From REEB426 sp964551975 (lineage in GTDB: Bacteria > Actinomycetota > Actinomycetes > S36-B12): a DNA stretch of 7,717 bases. A program made the position numbers and the translations under genes. The stretch is taken from contig CAZKFI010000090.1 of the NCBI GenBank assembly GCA_964551975.1, forward strand, positions 1-7,717. Reading direction: 5' to 3'. The notes beneath the pieces were generated by a model. The model did no database searches. It was not told where the DNA came from and was given only the letters and a program-made list of their open reading frames with translations. Of this stretch, positions 5,474-7,717 are shown piece by piece; within the stretch, counting starts at the first letter, position 1, and each line of letters begins with the position of its first letter.

Positions 5474-6259
5474 GTGGGAGCAGGACTGGACGGGCACAGC
5501 CCGGGGCTGCCGTTAACCGGTGAACGCACTGTGCCCGATTTGGCGCATGAGCATTACTGGTTCACCCGTCATCTGGCTGCTTACTCCTGGGCCTTGGCTC
5601 GCTGCCACGGCACGGTATTGGATGCCGGTGCCGGTGAGGGCTACGGCACGGCGTTGCTCGCTCAAGCTGCCAAGCTCGCCGTGGCATTGGACATCGAGCA
5701 GCAGGTGACTGCTCATGCCAAGCAGCGCTACCCGGGAATCCAGGTCGTTACCGGGAATCTGTGGTCGTGGCCACTGGGTACTGAGCGTGTCGATGTCGTG
5801 GTCAGCCTGCAGGTTCTTGAGCACCTGTGGGACACGTTGGCCTTCCTAGCGGAAGCCCAACGCTGCCTGCGGCCCGCGGGACTGCTCATCATCAGCACGC
5901 CAAACCGACTCACGTTCTCCCCCGGCCTTGCGCGGGGTGAACGCCCAACCAACCCATTCCATGTCGAGGAGTTCGACGCGGAGCAACTCGTGGGCCTACT
6001 GGCCGCATCGCACTTCACCGATATCGCGCTGCACGGGATGATTGATGGACGCGGTGACGCACTGGATCAGGTGCTCATCGGTCAACCTGACCCGGCAGCG
6101 TGGTCACCGTCCCTGTGCAGTCGCGTTGCATCCACAGCAATTGATGACTTTCCCGTAGTGCCGCTCACAACATCGCTCGACCGCAGTCGGGCCAACAACG
6201 AACCCCGTGTTCTGGATCTCATCGTCACCGCGCAGACCCCCTCGGGGGCGTACAGATGA
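5474..6259 (+). CDS. SAM-dependent methyltransferase, Rv3030-like
   Basis: This 261-residue class I methyltransferase resembles M. tuberculosis Rv3030, a candidate sugar O-methyltransferase in the methylglucose lipopolysaccharide cluster. The N-terminus has the family block LPLTGERTVPDLAHEHYWF (12-30). SAM-binding motif I is VLDAGAGEGYG (48-58), an acidic residue follows in VALDIEQQ (70-77), and the motif IV-like segment is VSLQVLEHLWD (110-120). After GLLIISTPNR (136-145) comes NPFHVEEFDAEQL (160-172), also typical of sugar and polyketide O-methyltransferases. There is no signal peptide or membrane segment. The GTG start has AAGGA 5 nt upstream. It is divergent from etfB and overlaps the GH57 gene by ATGA, so the two are translated together and probably act on the same glucan. 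The methyltransferase fold is certain; the acceptor sugar is inferred from context only. Confidence 0.88.
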   Translation: MGAGLDGHSPGLPLTGERTVPDLAHEHYWFTRHLAAYSWALARCHGTVLDAGAGEGYGTALLAQAAKLAVALDIEQQVTAHAKQRYPGIQVVTGNLWSWPLGTERVDVVVSLQVLEHLWDTLAFLAEAQRCLRPAGLLIISTPNRLTFSPGLARGERPTNPFHVEEFDAEQLVGLLAASHFTDIALHGMIDGRGDALDQVLIGQPDPAAWSPSLCSRVASTAIDDFPVVPLTTSLDRSRANNEPRVLDLIVTAQTPSGAYR

Positions 6260-7717
6260 CCGTCGATCGACCACAGGACACCGTGGGCACGTTCTGCCTG
6301 GTGTTGCATTCGCATCTGCCCTGGGTGGCCCATCACGGCAGCTGGCCCGTCGGGGAGGAATGGCTGCATCAGGCCTGGGCGACGTCCTACCTGCCGGTGG
6401 TGTCGCTGTTGAAGGAACTTGCTGAGCGGGGTCAGACCAATGTGCTCACCCTTGGTGTGACGCCCATCCTGGCGGCCCAACTCGACGACCCCTACTGCCT
6501 GGCCGAGCACCACCGCTGGCTCCACGACTGGCTCCTGCGCGCTGCCGGTATGGCAGCCGAGTGGGATGCCACGCGACGCGAAGCCGGCTCACGGGAGTAT
6601 GCGCAGGCACGATGGAATCTGGACGTTTTCGAATCCCAGTGGTCCCGTGGCGGTTCCGTGCCATTGCGAGCTCTGATCGATGCCGGAGTTATCGAACTCC
6701 TGGGAGGTCCGGCAACGCATCCATTCCTGCCGCTGATGGAACCGCACTGGCGACGGGCGGCGTTGACCATCGGCTCGGACGACGCGATGGTGCGATGGGG
6801 AACCCGGCCCGCTGGTCTGTGGGCGCCGGAGTGTGGGTACCGACCCGGTCTGGAGCGCGACTATGCGGCCACCGGCATCGATCACTTCCTCGTCGATGGA
6901 CCCACCCTGCAGGGCGTGGATCGCACGACGGCAGCCGCCTGGGAGGTTGGGGATTCCGGGGTTGCGATCCTTGCTCGTGATCTTGACGTGACCTACCGCG
7001 TCTGGTCACCGCGCCGTGGCTACCCGGGCGGTCGGTGGTACCGCGACTTCCACACGTTTGACCACGCCTGGGGCTTTCGCACCGCTCGAGTTACCGGTAA
7101 GCAGGTTGCGCCTGAACAGAAGGCGCCCTATGACGTGCAGGCAGCGCAACGGGCAGTGCAGGCGGACGCTCACGACTTTGTGCAGATCGTCCGCGCGCGC
7201 TGCCTGGAACAGCGTCAGCGCACTGGTCACCACCCGGTCATCGTCGCTGCATACGACACCGAGCTGTTCGGTCACTGGTGGCATGAAGGTCCCCAGTTCC
7301 TGCGTGAAGTACTGCAATTGTTGCCGCAGGCGGGTGTGGAGGTCACCACGCTGCGTCAGGCCCTGCGGCGTCATGGTGTGGCCGGAAGGGTTGACCTTCC
7401 TGCCGGTTCCTGGGGATCGGGCAAGGACTGGCGCGTATGGGAAGGCGAACAGGTCGCCGACGTGGTGGCCGCCAATGCGCAGGTGCGTGCTGACACCGAG
7501 CTAGCCCTGCGCCACACCTGGGCTAGTACCCCTGGCCCTGCGATGCGCGACCGAACTTTGGATCAACTCCTGCAGAGCGCCCTACTTGCCCAGGCAAGTG
7601 ACTGGGCCTTCATGATCACCAAGGACAGTGCTGCTGCATATGCGCGCTCGCGGATCCACGATCACCATAGCCACGTATCAGCACTCAGCCAGGCACTCCT
7701 ACGCGGTGATCGGGACC
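6256..7717 (+). CDS. GH57 glucan-branching-enzyme-like protein, Rv3031-like (C-terminus beyond the window)
   Basis: The frame is open from the ATG at 6256 to the right edge, giving 487 residues. The GH57 motifs are in order: HSHLPW (18-23); GGPATHPFLPL (150-160); the nucleophile region LWAPECGYRPGLE with Glu192 (188-200); AYDTELFGHWWHEGP with acid/base Asp334 (332-346); and GSWGSGKDWRVWEG in the C-terminal helical (DUF1957) part, followed by LLAQASDWAFMI (about 443-454). GH57 enzymes of this layout include alpha-1,4-glucan branching enzymes that introduce alpha-1,6 branches. All catalytic residues are present. Rv3031, which I recall as about 526 residues, would leave roughly 40 residues missing here. 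There is no secretion signal, so it acts in the cytoplasm. The ATG shares ATGA with the methyltransferase stop. In mycobacteria the next gene is an alpha-1,4-glucosyltransferase (Rv3032); whether that follows here cannot be seen. A related alpha-amylase or 4-alpha-glucanotransferase activity cannot be excluded. Confidence 0.92.
   Translation, partial: MTVDRPQDTVGTFCLVLHSHLPWVAHHGSWPVGEEWLHQAWATSYLPVVSLLKELAERGQTNVLTLGVTPILAAQLDDPYCLAEHHRWLHDWLLRAAGMAAEWDATRREAGSREYAQARWNLDVFESQWSRGGSVPLRALIDAGVIELLGGPATHPFLPLMEPHWRRAALTIGSDDAMVRWGTRPAGLWAPECGYRPGLERDYAATGIDHFLVDGPTLQGVDRTTAAAWEVGDSGVAILARDLDVTYRVWSPRRGYPGGRWYRDFHTFDHAWGFRTARVTGKQVAPEQKAPYDVQAAQRAVQADAHDFVQIVRARCLEQRQRTGHHPVIVAAYDTELFGHWWHEGPQFLREVLQLLPQAGVEVTTLRQALRRHGVAGRVDLPAGSWGSGKDWRVWEGEQVADVVAANAQVRADTELALRHTWASTPGPAMRDRTLDQLLQSALLAQASDWAFMITKDSAAAYARSRIHDHHSHVSALSQALLRGDRD

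Noticed and set aside
5458..5523. Small 21-residue frame (MVKDARGS...) overlapping the methyltransferase start
   Set aside because: No ribosome binding site and no recognisable feature; the AAGGA inside it serves the GTG at 5474.
5290..5529. N-terminal extension of EtfB through the intergenic region
   Set aside because: The family N-terminus starts at the GTG at 5289, which has a good GGAGGA site. The extension would run antisense into the methyltransferase gene.

Overview
The window is ordinary, densely coded chromosomal DNA from a GC-rich actinobacterium (Actinomycetota). The reason is gene content and order. Reading left to right the order is ligA, a MetE-like protein, mnmA, a cysteine desulfurase, etfA and etfB (all on the minus strand), then divergently a SAM methyltransferase and a GH57 glucan-branching-enzyme-like protein. 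From memory, this is the order of Mycobacterium tuberculosis Rv3014c (ligA), Rv3015c, Rv3024c (trmU/mnmA), Rv3025c (iscS), Rv3028c/Rv3029c (fixB/fixA), Rv3030 and Rv3031, with the intervening mycobacterial genes absent. I cannot name the genus.

Minus-strand block (about 5289 down to 1): etfB, etfA, iscS-type cysteine desulfurase, mnmA, MetE-like protein and the first 34 codons of ligA. Gene spacing is -4 to 50 nt, so this looks like one operon. It joins an electron-transfer flavoprotein, a sulfur-donor/tRNA-thiolation pair (the desulfurase stop and the mnmA start share ATGA), a zinc-ligand-poor MetE relative of unknown role, and the essential NAD-dependent DNA ligase. Between the MetE-like gene and ligA lie three near-perfect 18-bp tandem repeats, each carrying an in-frame stop codon.

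Divergent control region (5290-5473, 184 nt): the only real intergenic space. It holds two back-to-back perfect 7-bp inverted repeats and the ribosome binding sites of etfB and the methyltransferase.

Plus-strand block (5474 to the right edge): a SAM methyltransferase and a GH57 enzyme overlapping by ATGA. In mycobacteria their counterparts sit in the cluster linked to methylglucose lipopolysaccharide (MGLP) and alpha-1,4-glucan synthesis. The GH57 gene is open to the window edge and lacks only its C-terminus.

There are no mobile elements, RNA genes or CRISPR arrays that I can see. I found no clearly new biological system. The items most worth a second look are the stop-containing tandem repeat, the MetE-like protein missing key zinc ligands, and the double palindrome in the divergent promoter region.
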